Below are positions 43,085 to 50,222 of a stretch of DNA of 64,000 nucleotides, one piece after another. Location of the stretch: NCBI RefSeq assembly GCF_008801405.1, contig NZ_VZPV01000005.1, forward strand, positions 62,001 to 126,000, written 5' to 3'. Every line of letters begins with the position of its first letter. The stretch's first letter is position 1. A model generated the notes under the pieces. The model had not been told where the DNA came from and did not search any database. It saw only the letters and a list, made by a program, of their open reading frames with translations. The DNA comes from Ralstonia insidiosa (GTDB lineage: Bacteria > Pseudomonadota > Gammaproteobacteria > Burkholderiales > Burkholderiaceae). Made by a program: the position numbers and the translations under genes.

Positions 43085-44479
43085 TTATTGAGCTTGAACC
43101 GGCGAACGGCCGGTGGCCGCGAGCAATGCGTGATAGGCCTGCAGGGCCGTGGCCTGCGCCTGGGCGACCGCCAGTTCGGCGTTCTTGAGTGCGCCCTGCG
43201 CGGTCAGCAGGTCATTGAAATCGGCGTTGTTGCTGGCGTAGTTGGTCATCGTCACGCGATAGGCCGCCAGCGCCTGCGGCAGTTGCCGCTGCTTGTTGAA
43301 GTCGAGCTGCGCGAGCGTCTGGCGCAGCGTGTTGTACGAGGTATCAACGGCCAGCAGCGTCTGCTGACGCACGGACACGTCATTGGCCTCGGTGGCGATC
43401 TGGCTTTCCACCGCCTGGTTCACGCCGTACTTCTCTTTGGTGAAGAACCAGAACGGGATGATCAGATCCAGCTCGATCTGATAGCTGTTCGGGCGCACGC
43501 CGTACGGCGGGTTGTCGGTCGTGACCGTGGCGATGACCTGGAAGTCAGGCAGGTACGCCTTGCGCGCCAGCGTCACGCTCTTGCGTGCGGCGTCGATCAG
43601 CTCGGCTGAGGCCTTGATCGACGGGTGCTCGCGCAGCGCCTGGTTTTCCAGCTCCGGCAGCGGCTCGTCGGGCAGGCGCACGGATTCGTCGTCGGTGCGC
43701 AGCTCCAGCGGGAAGCTCGGCTCTTTGCCGATGAGGGTGTTGAGTGTCTGCAGCGTGATGTCGTACTGGCGCTGCGCAGCAAACAGATCGTTCTGCGCGC
43801 TGCTCTGCATGACCTGCGCGTTGAGGAAATCGGCATACGCCGCCGCATTGTTGGCGTAGCGCACGCGCGTGATCTGCTTGACCTGCTCCAGGCGCGTGAT
43901 GGTCAGCTTCTGCACGTCGATCTGCTTCTGCAGCGAGATCGCCTGGTAATACGTGGTCGAAAGCTGTGCGTAGAGCTGCAGGTACAGCGCGTCGGACTGG
44001 GCGTTCAGTGATTCGGCCTGGCGGTCGGCAATCTCAGCCGCCAGCGATTTCTTGCCCGGAAACGGAATCTGCTGCGTCAGGTTGTACTGGCTGCCGCCCG
44101 CGCGGTTGACGGCCAGCGGGAACCCCTTGGGGATGCTGTTCCAGATGTAGCCGATCTGCGGGTTGTTGGGCGCAGCCAGTTGCGGCGGCACGGCCTTGGC
44201 CGACAGGTAGGTATGGCGGGCCTGCATAAGCTGCGGGTTGTTGCTCTTCAACTCTTGAAGCAGCTCAACCAGGTTGAAGCCAGGCCCCGTCACGCCTGCC
44301 ACCGATGGCTTGACCGGCGGCATGGTGGCGACGGGCAGGCTGGCAGCAGCCGGCGTGGTCGGCATCGGTACCGGTGTGGCCGGTTTTGACGTGCCTGCCC
44401 ATGCCGCTGTCAGCGGCAGGCTGGTCGCCACGCACAGCGCGGCCCAGGCACATGGATGGATTGCACCCCAATGTTTCAC
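43085..44479 (-). CDS. TolC-family outer-membrane efflux channel (CzcC/CusC type)
   Basis: A 464-residue outer-membrane channel. I choose the GTG start VKHWGAIHPCAWA because it has a strong AAGGGGAG ribosome-binding site and directly leads into a signal peptide (LCVATSLPLTAAWAG); the longer frame adds 40 Arg-rich residues. The body has two OEP repeats: residues about 70-250, containing FNLVELLQELKSNNPQLMQARHTYLSAKAVPP and the long coiled helices (AQSDALYLQLYAQLSTTYYQAISLQKQIDVQKLTITRLEQVKQ), and about 260-464 with RKSVTLARKAYLPDFQVIATVT. It is the first gene of the C-B-A metal efflux operon. A MerR regulator gene lies 164 bases upstream on the same strand. Confidence 0.88.
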   Translation of the reverse strand: MKHWGAIHPCAWAALCVATSLPLTAAWAGTSKPATPVPMPTTPAAASLPVATMPPVKPSVAGVTGPGFNLVELLQELKSNNPQLMQARHTYLSAKAVPPQLAAPNNPQIGYIWNSIPKGFPLAVNRAGGSQYNLTQQIPFPGKKSLAAEIADRQAESLNAQSDALYLQLYAQLSTTYYQAISLQKQIDVQKLTITRLEQVKQITRVRYANNAAAYADFLNAQVMQSSAQNDLFAAQRQYDITLQTLNTLIGKEPSFPLELRTDDESVRLPDEPLPELENQALREHPSIKASAELIDAARKSVTLARKAYLPDFQVIATVTTDNPPYGVRPNSYQIELDLIIPFWFFTKEKYGVNQAVESQIATEANDVSVRQQTLLAVDTSYNTLRQTLAQLDFNKQRQLPQALAAYRVTMTNYASNNADFNDLLTAQGALKNAELAVAQAQATALQAYHALLAATGRSPVQAQ

Positions 44480-44643
44480 TGCAAAGACTCCCCTTGAGAC
44501 GGGTGCGTTTTTACCGACGCGATCTTTCAAGCGCCTTTCACGACTCAGCAAGCCGTCAGGAGGTGGGAAAACGCGAAAAACCGCGGCAAATCGCTCCAAG
44601 GCGGCAGTCTGCGTCAGTTATATGACAAGACATGCTGGCCTTC

Positions 44644-45030
44644 TCAGGTTGGCGCAAGTGGGCACGGCAGGCCCAACCGCGTAGCCAGGGCGTCGCGCAT
44701 GGCCTGCAGGCTGGCGATGCGGGCGTCGATGCTGGACAGCTTTTCGCGCAGCAGGGCGGTGACGGCGGCATCCGTGTCGGGTTGCTGCCACACCAGGTTC
44801 ATGCCCTCGCCAATTTCGGCCAGCGTGAAGCCGAGTTGCTGGGCCGTGCGCACGTAGCGCACCAGTTCAACGGTTTCGGGCGGGTAGGCGCGGTAACCGT
44901 TGCTGCGTCGCCGCGCACGGATCAGGCCGCGCGCCTCGTAAAAGCGCAGGCCGTCGCGCGAAACGTCGGTGGCGGCGGCCAGATCGCCGATGGAAAGATC
45001 GTCGGTGCGGGCGGGGAGGGTGGCGGGCAT
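44644..45030 (-). CDS. MerR-family transcriptional regulator
   Basis: A 128-residue MerR-type regulator. The N-terminal helix-turn-helix LSIGDLAAATDVSRDGLRFYEARGLIRARRRSNGYRAYPPETVELVRYVRTAQQLGFTLAEIGEGM is complete, including the RFYE and YR-Y signature. A coiled-coil dimer helix follows (REKLSSIDARIASLQAMRDAL). The C-terminal effector segment is short and contains a single Cys (LPCPLAPT), unlike copper, mercury or zinc MerR proteins that need two or more Cys, so a metal sensor is not supported. The start MPATLPART is preferred over an upstream ATG, which overlaps the promoter. It is divergent from the membrane protein gene and its operator lies in the shared region. Confidence 0.85.
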   Translation of the reverse strand: MPATLPARTDDLSIGDLAAATDVSRDGLRFYEARGLIRARRRSNGYRAYPPETVELVRYVRTAQQLGFTLAEIGEGMNLVWQQPDTDAAVTALLREKLSSIDARIASLQAMRDALATRLGLPCPLAPT

Positions 45031-45053
45031 AGGGTCTCGCAACAGAAACGGGC

Positions 45054-45085
45054 TTGACCTTGGAGCGTACACCAGGGTTTACGGT
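45054..45085 (+). promoter_or_regulatory. MerR-type operator/promoter with long spacer
   Basis: The -35 TTGACC at 45054 is followed by TACGGT at 45080, a 20-base spacer as in MerR-activated promoters. Within it, arms ACCTTGG (45057-45063) and CCAGGGT (45072-45078) match at six of seven positions around eight bases. Site and divergent MerR gene fit together. Confidence 0.6.
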
Positions 45086-45114
45086 GATGCTTCTTTCACT
45101 TCTGGAGTCTTGCC

Positions 45115-45537
45115 GTGGTTTCCGAATCGACTTTTCTACGCATCGTGCGCGCCAGCGCCTGGTACGACCTGATCGTGTCCGCACCGTTTGCCACGCCGTG
45201 GACGTTCGCGTTGCTGCATCAAGCCTTGAATGCGCTGGCCGGTGCGCTGGGTATCGGCAGCCTGCCGGCGTTCGAGCCGGCGCATCTGCTGATGGCCAAC
45301 CTGATGGGCTCTGTGGTGTGCGTGTGGTCGGTGCTGCGACTCCGGCAGGCCAGTGTGACGCTGGGCCGTTACGACGCCGTTGCGCGTTGGCTCTTTTCAG
45401 CCTGGCAAGCGTTCGCGTTGATGTCGGGGGCCACGCTGCTGGTGGTGCCGTTCCTGATCGCGGAGGTGGGTTTCGGGCTGTTGCAGTTGATGCCGGTGGG
45501 GCGCGTGCCCGCCCGTACGGGCACGCAACATGCTTAG
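45115..45537 (+). CDS. Small polytopic membrane protein, unknown function
   Basis: A 140-residue hydrophobic protein with about four predicted membrane helices: residues about 12-35, 55-75, 90-105 and 112-128 (the AFALMSGATLLVVPFLIAEVGFGLL block). The GTG start has a GGAG site eight bases upstream. I do not recognise a named family; the size and helix number resemble the DoxX-like and hypothetical membrane proteins common in Burkholderiaceae. A MerR-type regulator is divergent and a long-spacer promoter lies directly upstream, so this gene is probably the activation target. The stop codon overlaps the convergent BON-domain gene by four bases. Confidence 0.6.
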   Translation: MVSESTFLRIVRASAWYDLIVSAPFATPWTFALLHQALNALAGALGIGSLPAFEPAHLLMANLMGSVVCVWSVLRLRQASVTLGRYDAVARWLFSAWQAFALMSGATLLVVPFLIAEVGFGLLQLMPVGRVPARTGTQHA

Positions 45538-45971
45538 CGCGCGGCTGGAGCGCTGGCCGGTGCTGCGGGCGGCAGGCCGGCCGGGATCAGCGGGCCGCCG
45601 CCGAGCACCTGGCTGCGGGAGAGGATTCGCAGCTGGTTGTCCAACTTGGCAGGATCAACGAAGCGCTTGACGTCTTCGCCTGCGCGGCGGGCCATTTCAG
45701 CGGAATCGACCCAGCCGGTGAGGGTGACCTTGCCTTCCGGCGTGGTGTGGATGCGGATCTGGCGGGTATTCAAGGCCGTGTCCTGATCAAGTGCGGCCTT
45801 CACCTGATACGACAGCAGGGAGTCGTCGGTCATGCGGGCGCCAGTGCGGTCGGGGCCATCGCCCCAGGCGCAGGCCGTCAGCACCGATGCGGCGCCGATT
45901 GCAGCCAGTACGCCGATCTGGCGGCGTGGCATACCGGCGCGGACTACCAAGGACAACGAGGGGAAGCGCAT
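45534..45971 (-). CDS. BON-domain lipoprotein
   Basis: A 145-residue lipoprotein. The signal peptide ends in a lipobox LTAC (acceptor Cys34). Residues 55-110 match a BON domain: SLLSYQVKAALDQDTALNTRQIRIHTTPEGKVTLTGWVDSAEMARRAGEDVKRFVDPAKLDNQLRI, i.e. the beta-alpha-alpha-beta fold seen in OsmY and related periplasmic proteins that bind phospholipid or stabilise the envelope. A single BON copy is present. The C-terminus is a Pro/Ala-rich tail. The start MRFPSLSLVVRAG has an AGGAG site; the longer frame would add 11 residues. Its stop overlaps the convergent membrane protein gene. It lies 84 bases downstream of the bufferin operon on the same strand and could be read through from it. Confidence 0.8.
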   Translation of the reverse strand: MRFPSLSLVVRAGMPRRQIGVLAAIGAASVLTACAWGDGPDRTGARMTDDSLLSYQVKAALDQDTALNTRQIRIHTTPEGKVTLTGWVDSAEMARRAGEDVKRFVDPAKLDNQLRILSRSQVLGGGPLIPAGLPPAAPASAPAAR

Positions 45972-46055
45972 CGATGCTCCTGAAAAAAATGGCGACAGGC
46001 CCACATGATAAGCCTGTCGCCCTGCACCGAAACTGCGCGTCTTACGCTCTGCTGG

Positions 46056-46541
46056 TCAATATGCGTGACCCGGCGCGGCGGTTTGCTTGCGCTGCCACAG
46101 CGTCTGCAACGCCAGCCGGCCCGGCCCAACCGTCGCCACGATCGCGATCAGCACACCCCACACGAAGTGAAACTCGATGGCCGAGGCGGACAGGTTTGCC
46201 CAGTACGACAGCGCGGCCACGACGTTGACGAAGAACAACCCTGCCGCCGCCAGCCGCGGCACGATACCGATCAACATCAACGACGGGAGGACCACTTCGC
46301 CAAAGGTGCCCAGCGCTGCTGCCAGCATGGGCGGCAGCAGCGGGACCTTGTACTCCTCGGTGAAGAGCAGCACGGTGGTGTCCCAGTCGTGCAGCTTGGT
46401 CAGGCCCGAGCGGAAGAATACGTAGAAGAGGTACGCCCGCACGATCAGCAGGATGAGCGAGCACAGCCCGCTCTGCGGGCCGGCAAAGCGATCGAGCGTG
46501 GCGCGGATGCGTGTGAGCGGGGCAAGGGTAGCGGTGTTCAT
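46056..46541 (-). CDS. bufD: DoxX-family membrane protein of the bufferin operon (BufD-like)
   Basis: A 161-residue inner-membrane protein of the DoxX family, with four hydrophobic helices: residues about 28-50 (SLILLIVRAYLFYVFFRSGLTKL), 70-92, 100-118 and 125-142. The FxxSGLTKLHDWDTTV pattern after the first helix is the DoxX hallmark. Its start overlaps the stop of the preceding DUF2063 gene by four bases, so it is the last gene of the four-gene bufferin operon. In bufferin operons of other proteobacteria the fourth gene is also a DoxX protein, and it has been proposed to help export or a redox step; that role is unproven. DoxX proteins elsewhere are linked with respiratory or redox functions. 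Confidence 0.82.
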   Translation of the reverse strand: MNTATLAPLTRIRATLDRFAGPQSGLCSLILLIVRAYLFYVFFRSGLTKLHDWDTTVLLFTEEYKVPLLPPMLAAALGTFGEVVLPSLMLIGIVPRLAAAGLFFVNVVAALSYWANLSASAIEFHFVWGVLIAIVATVGPGRLALQTLWQRKQTAAPGHAY

Positions 46542-47317
46542 GGTGTGTCTCCAAGGATCGAGCCCTGGGGTGCAGGGTGCGTGGACAGCGCGAGCAACCC
46601 CGCGCGATAGAGGCCGGCCAGGCAGGCGGTCAGATCGAAATCCGCCTGCGCAGTCAGTGTTTGCGTGAGGGCGGCCTGCAATGATGGTGTTGCATCGCAG
46701 GCAGCGAGAAATACGGCGGTGCTCGGATCGAGGTCGAGCACGACGACGCGGTGATCTTGCACAGTGACGACCGCCGCTTCAGGCGTGCTGAGGTCGATGC
46801 TGCTCAATGCGATGGCTGCGTCGGGCTGATGCGCCCGCCAGATCGACACAACCGGCCACGGCGAGGCCACATACCAAGCCCCGTCGACGAGACCGGCGCG
46901 GAGGGTGTCCGCCGGCTGTGCGAGCAGCGCGCCGAGCGCGGCAGCGTCCAGCGCCTGGGTGTGCGCATCCGGTGCGTAGTGCGCCCAGTGCACGCGCCAT
47001 TCCAAGCGGGCCACGTCAGCCAGATACGGCACGCTGCCTGCCAGCGGCGATAGCGCGATGACTTCGGGCAAGGCATCGCCATAGCGATGCAGGTTCGCAG
47101 AGGTTGAGCCCTGCACCGCCAGCGTGTCGCGCACGATGGCATCGAAGCAGTCATCGCCGACGAGCGCTCGGCAGACCGGATACGCACCGGCCAGCGTGTT
47201 GCGCAGGATGGCCAGGCGCGTGTTGCGATAGACGGCCACGCCGCGCGCGTCATCATCGCCCGTGGGTGGTGTTGTGAGCGTGCTGATCAGATGGGATTCC
47301 CAGTCAGGCAGGCGCAT
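46538..47317 (-). CDS. bufC: DUF2063 partner protein of the bufferin operon (BufC-like)
   Basis: A 259-residue protein with an N-terminal DUF2063 (putative DNA-binding-like) domain, residues 1-90: WESHLISTLTT and RGVAVYRNTRLAILRNTLAGAYPVCRALVGDDCFDAIVRDTLAV match the family core. In bufferin operons this partner binds the precursor peptide's leader-like part and the MNIO enzyme and is needed for modification. The C-terminal half (about 130-259) is less conserved. The gene starts 14 bases before the MNIO gene ends and overlaps the DoxX gene by four, so all three are translationally coupled. The start MRLPDWESH lies within the end of bufB; the longer upstream frame is rejected for that reason. 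Confidence 0.87.
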   Translation of the reverse strand: MRLPDWESHLISTLTTPPTGDDDARGVAVYRNTRLAILRNTLAGAYPVCRALVGDDCFDAIVRDTLAVQGSTSANLHRYGDALPEVIALSPLAGSVPYLADVARLEWRVHWAHYAPDAHTQALDAAALGALLAQPADTLRAGLVDGAWYVASPWPVVSIWRAHQPDAAIALSSIDLSTPEAAVVTVQDHRVVVLDLDPSTAVFLAACDATPSLQAALTQTLTAQADFDLTACLAGLYRAGLLALSTHPAPQGSILGDTP

Positions 47318-48170
47318 GGTCGCTCTCCGTGACTGTGGAACTATGACGGTCGAGAATGACCTGCGCGCGTTCAGCTTCCTGCAGCAGCACCTGCACAGGC
47401 GGGATGTCGGCATCCCACTCGATGAGCGTCGGACGCGCACCGTGGGCGGCGATCCATGCTTCGTAGATCGCCCAGACAGGCGCATGGACCGGCGCGCTGT
47501 GCGTGTCGATCAGCATGCCGTCTTCTGTACTGAACCCGGCCAGGTGAATCTCACCCACCAGCGTTGGGTCGATGTCGGCCAGCACCGATTCGACTGTCAC
47601 GCCGTGGTTGACGCTGTTGACGTAGAGATTGTTGAGGTCCAGCAGGATGCCGCAGCCGGTGCGGCGCGCGAGTGCAGTCAGGAAGGCGCCTTCAGAGACG
47701 GCCTCCTCGGCATCGACCAGCGCGCGGCAATCGATATACGCGGCGATGTTTTCAATCAGCAGCGGCCGCTTGAGAATGTCCTGCGCGCGCATGACGTTGG
47801 CGCACACGAGGTCGAGCGACTCGCGGGAATAGGGCAGGGGCAGCAGGTCGTTGACGACCTGGGCACCGCTGCGGTTGAAGCACAGGTGCTCGGATATGGC
47901 GTTGGGCGCAACGGCATCGGCCAGCGTGGCGATGGCGCGCACGTGGTCAATGTCCAATCCATCGGCATTGCCGAGCCCCATGCCCACGCCGTGCAGGCTC
48001 ACGGGCTGGAGCGCCCGTGCGGCCAGCAGCGCGGCGCGGGCCGGGCCGCCATACAGGTAGTTCTCGCTGTGCACTTCCACCCAGGGGAAGCGAGCCTCCC
48101 CGTGCAGCAGGGCGGGAAAATGCGGGGCGCGCAGGCCTGCGCCGGCGCACGTGGGCAGAGTGGTCTGCAT
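47304..48170 (-). CDS. bufB: DUF692 multinuclear nonheme iron oxidase (BufB-like MNIO)
   Basis: A 288-residue TIM-barrel enzyme of the DUF692 (MNIO) family, which uses two or three iron atoms to oxidise Cys residues in peptides. Metal-ligand candidates of the family are all here: His60 (VSLHGVG), His95 (SEHLCF), Glu140 (LLIENIAAY), Asp178 and Asn180/181 (LLDLNNLYVN), His209 (EIHLAGF), Asp222 and His224 (IDTHS) and Glu251 (LIEWDADIP). In characterised bufferins the enzyme converts two central Cys of the precursor to thiooxazole groups, which then bind copper. It is the second gene of the operon, 29 bases after the precursor gene. The start MQTTLPTC is chosen; an upstream Arg-rich extension belongs to the precursor gene region. 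Confidence 0.92.
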   Translation of the reverse strand: MQTTLPTCAGAGLRAPHFPALLHGEARFPWVEVHSENYLYGGPARAALLAARALQPVSLHGVGMGLGNADGLDIDHVRAIATLADAVAPNAISEHLCFNRSGAQVVNDLLPLPYSRESLDLVCANVMRAQDILKRPLLIENIAAYIDCRALVDAEEAVSEGAFLTALARRTGCGILLDLNNLYVNSVNHGVTVESVLADIDPTLVGEIHLAGFSTEDGMLIDTHSAPVHAPVWAIYEAWIAAHGARPTLIEWDADIPPVQVLLQEAERAQVILDRHSSTVTESDHAPA

Positions 48171-48199
48171 GGCGGTCACCCGGTTCCGTCGGCTGACGC

Positions 48200-48466
48200 T
48201 TACTTGGACGGCGCTTGCATCGTGCCGCCCATCTGCGCGCAGGTGCCGGCCGGCACGTACTTCCACGACATCGGGTCCTTGTCGATCTTCGATTGGCCGG
48301 CGCAGGCGTGGGCGCTGCCCGGGCTGGCGCAATCGTTCTGGCCGGCCTTGGCCACGCCGTAACACTTTTCCTTGCCGGCAGCGTCTGCCGCTTGCACCGG
48401 AGTCGACAGAGCGCCCAGTGCGAGCAGGCTACCTAGGGCGGCGGCGATGATGGCTTGTTGTTTCAT
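48200..48466 (-). CDS. bufA: Bufferin precursor peptide (DUF2282, BufA1-like)
   Basis: An 88-residue exported peptide of the DUF2282 family, the substrate of the MNIO enzyme encoded next to it. Residues 1-26 form a Sec signal ending in VQA. The mature part has the four conserved Cys of the family: Cys35 (EKCYGVAKAG), Cys46 (QNDCAS), Cys55 (HACAGQSK) and Cys76 (PAGTCAQ). In the bufferins studied in Caulobacter, the two central Cys become thiooxazoles and the peptide chelates Cu in the periplasm, protecting against copper stress; that function is transferred here by homology and operon context. The ATG has an AAGGAG ribosome-binding site, and the gene is first in the operon, as expected for a peptide needed in excess over its enzymes. 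Confidence 0.9.
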   Translation of the reverse strand: MKQQAIIAAALGSLLALGALSTPVQAADAAGKEKCYGVAKAGQNDCASPGSAHACAGQSKIDKDPMSWKYVPAGTCAQMGGTMQAPSK

Positions 48467-48761
48467 TTGCGTTCTCCTTGATTGAGCAGGTGTCTTTTGA
48501 CCAGCAAAGGCGTGATTGCCTCGCTGTACGGTGCGCTGCGGCAATGCGCAAACGCGTTCCGTGCAACTTGGTCGCCGCACTGACAGATTCCTGATACGGA
48601 AAACGAAAATTTTTTTTGGAGGGCGAAAAACCGCATTGCCCAAGAAAAAAGGCGACCCGAAATGGGCCGCCTTCAGGCAGAACAGGGTGGACGCCAATAG
48701 ATTGCGCGCGACGCATTTGCAATGCGCCGCCAGTGGCTACCCCAGATGGGCACCGCATTCT
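48467..48761. other. 295-base region between the H-NS-like gene and bufA
   Basis: Holds the H-NS-like gene's terminator (48641-48673) and the unmapped bufferin promoter. An A/T tract (eight Ts at 48611-48618) lies about 140 bases before bufA and may help promoter activity. I found no convincing ECF, sigma-70 or copper-response motif, and no coding frame that deserves annotation. Confidence 0.4.
48641..48673 (-). terminator. Intrinsic terminator after the H-NS-like gene
   Basis: On the minus strand AAGGCGGCCC and GGGTCGCCTT pair at nine positions plus one G-T, with a short ATTTC loop, followed by TTTTTTCTT. It lies about 90 bases past the stop of the H-NS-like gene and separates it from the bufferin operon. 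Confidence 0.85.
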
Positions 48762-49013
48762 TTAGCTTACGCGGAAATGCTCGATGCTCTGTCCGGCATT
48801 CACTGCGCGCTTCAGCCAGTCGGGCATGTCGCCTGCGCCGTCCCAACGCTGACCGTCGGCGCTCATATAGATGGGGCCGGCGGGTGGGGGCGGTAAATCG
48901 AAGCAGCCTCGTGCCTGCAGGTCTTCGACCGACAGCGCATAGGTTTGCATTTGTTCCTGGATCCAGGCGATCGCGGCCTCGCGGCCCGGTTGTGGCGGGT
49001 GGCCTTCCTTCAT
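48762..49013 (-). CDS. Mini H-NS/MvaT-type nucleoid protein lacking the oligomerisation domain
   Basis: An 83-residue basic/amphipathic protein. Residues 13-35 (AIAWIQEQMQTYALSVEDLQARG) match the linker-like helical part of Ralstonia/Burkholderia H-NS proteins, and residues 49-83 (YMSADGQRWDGAGDMPDWLKRAVNAGQSIEHFRV) match their C-terminal DNA-binding domain, whose core WSGRGRxPxWL reads WDGAGDMPDWL here. The N-terminal coiled coil that gives H-NS its dimerisation is missing, and the usual Arg residues of the DNA-binding loop are replaced by Ala and Asp. It may be a weak DNA binder or a dominant-negative H-NS modulator, or bind no DNA. The start MKEGHPPQPG is chosen over an upstream ATG that lacks a ribosome-binding site. 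Confidence 0.7.
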   Translation of the reverse strand: MKEGHPPQPGREAAIAWIQEQMQTYALSVEDLQARGCFDLPPPPAGPIYMSADGQRWDGAGDMPDWLKRAVNAGQSIEHFRVS

Positions 49014-49161
49014 CTTGTGCGTATGTTCTGGAGTTCTGCGTCCGTCCGGCGTCAAGAGAGAGAGACGGGCGCAGGGCGCGCCCGGGTGGCCGGCGGAAAA
49101 CGCACAAGAATAACAGCAGTTGGGCAGCGGATTCGTGTTGTGGGGGCTTAAGCGTATTGCA

Positions 49162-50088
49162 TTATTTGACAGCGGCCGAATCTGCCCCCGGACGCAGCCA
49201 CCGACGCAACCAGCGACGCAACCACCAATAAGGCGACCAACCCAGGTTCATGCCCGCCGCCGCCAGCAGGATGGCCCCCGCCCCCAGAAACTGCGCCAGC
49301 TGCAGCCGATGCCCGAAGGCAAGGATGTCAACGGCAATCGCAACGATCGGGTAGATGAACGACAGCGACCCCGTCAGATGCGTCGGCAACCGCTGAATAG
49401 CGCCGTACAGCAGGATGTACATCAGCCCGGTGTGCACCACGCCCACCGTCACCAGCAACACCCACGTATGGGCATCGGCCGGCGGATGTGACAGGTTGGC
49501 CAGCGGCGCCAGCATCAGCACGCCCACGCACACCTGGATGAGCGCAATCAGGTGCGGTGGCGTGCCGGCCAGCTTCTTGGTGATGATGGCCGCCACCGCG
49601 TAGGCAAACGCCGCACCCAGCGCCAGCGCGATGCCCATCAGGTAGTCCGTGCCGCTAGCCGCCGCCGGCCCTACTTGCACGATCAGCACGACCCCGACAA
49701 AGGCGATGGCCAGCCAGGTCAGCTTGGCTGCCGTCAGGCGCTCCGATAGAAACAGGGCACCCAGTCCCACCAGCATGAACGGCTGCGTGTTGTAGACCGC
49801 CGTAGCAATCGAGATGGACGCCCGCGGATACGCAGCAAACAGCAGCAGCCAGTTGATGACGATGGCCACCCCGCCCAATGCGGCAATGCCGGCGCGCTTC
49901 CAGGTGATGGCGCCGCGCAGCAACCCCAGCCCCGCGCACACCGCCAGCAGCGTGAGTGCACCGAACAGGCAGCGCCAGAACACCACGTCCATCACCGGTT
50001 GACCCGAGCGGACCACGAACCAGCCGATCGTCCCGGAAATCGTCATGGCGGTGGTCATCTCGACCGTGCCGCGTGTCTTGTCGTTCAT
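49162..50088 (-). CDS. DMT-superfamily EamA transporter
   Basis: A 308-residue inner-membrane permease with two EamA repeats, ten predicted helices in all: residues about 5-150 (with VDVVFWRCLFGALTLLAVC and SIATAVYNTQPFMLVGLGALFLSERLTAAKLTWLAIAFVGVVLIV) and about 165-290 (FAYAVAAIITKKLAGTPPHLIALIQVCVGVLML, then GLMYILLYGAIQRLPTHLTGSLSFIYPIVAIAVDIL). Members export amino acids, nucleosides or drugs. The C-terminus ends in a tandemly repeated WLRR-WLRR-WLR tail that is unusually cationic and amphipathic. The start MNDKTRG is chosen. It is divergent from an Lrp/AsnC regulator, a common arrangement for amino acid exporters. Confidence 0.82.
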   Translation of the reverse strand: MNDKTRGTVEMTTAMTISGTIGWFVVRSGQPVMDVVFWRCLFGALTLLAVCAGLGLLRGAITWKRAGIAALGGVAIVINWLLLFAAYPRASISIATAVYNTQPFMLVGLGALFLSERLTAAKLTWLAIAFVGVVLIVQVGPAAASGTDYLMGIALALGAAFAYAVAAIITKKLAGTPPHLIALIQVCVGVLMLAPLANLSHPPADAHTWVLLVTVGVVHTGLMYILLYGAIQRLPTHLTGSLSFIYPIVAIAVDILAFGHRLQLAQFLGAGAILLAAAGMNLGWSPYWWLRRWLRRWLRPGADSAAVK

Positions 50089-50222
50089 GCCTGCCACCCC
50101 GTGCATTGGATGTGAGAAGGATCGCACGCGCATTGCCAGACTTCCATTGCTTTTCTGAGGCAAACTGATGGTTCTTGTTAATGAAATAAGGCCAAAAACG
50201 CCAATGGCCGTTGGGAGGTGCA

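Noticed and set aside
44480..44643. MerR operator in front of the metal efflux operon
   Set aside because: I found no dyad with a 19-20-base spacer there; the only good MerR site is on the other side, before the membrane protein gene.
48560..48620. Possible ECF-sigma promoter (GGAATC on the minus strand) for the bufferin operon
   Set aside because: No matching -10 at the right spacing; too weak to list as a site.
48516..48896. Plus-strand frame of 126 codons across the region upstream of bufA
   Set aside because: It spans a terminator and the tail of the H-NS-like gene, has no ribosome-binding site and shows no domain.
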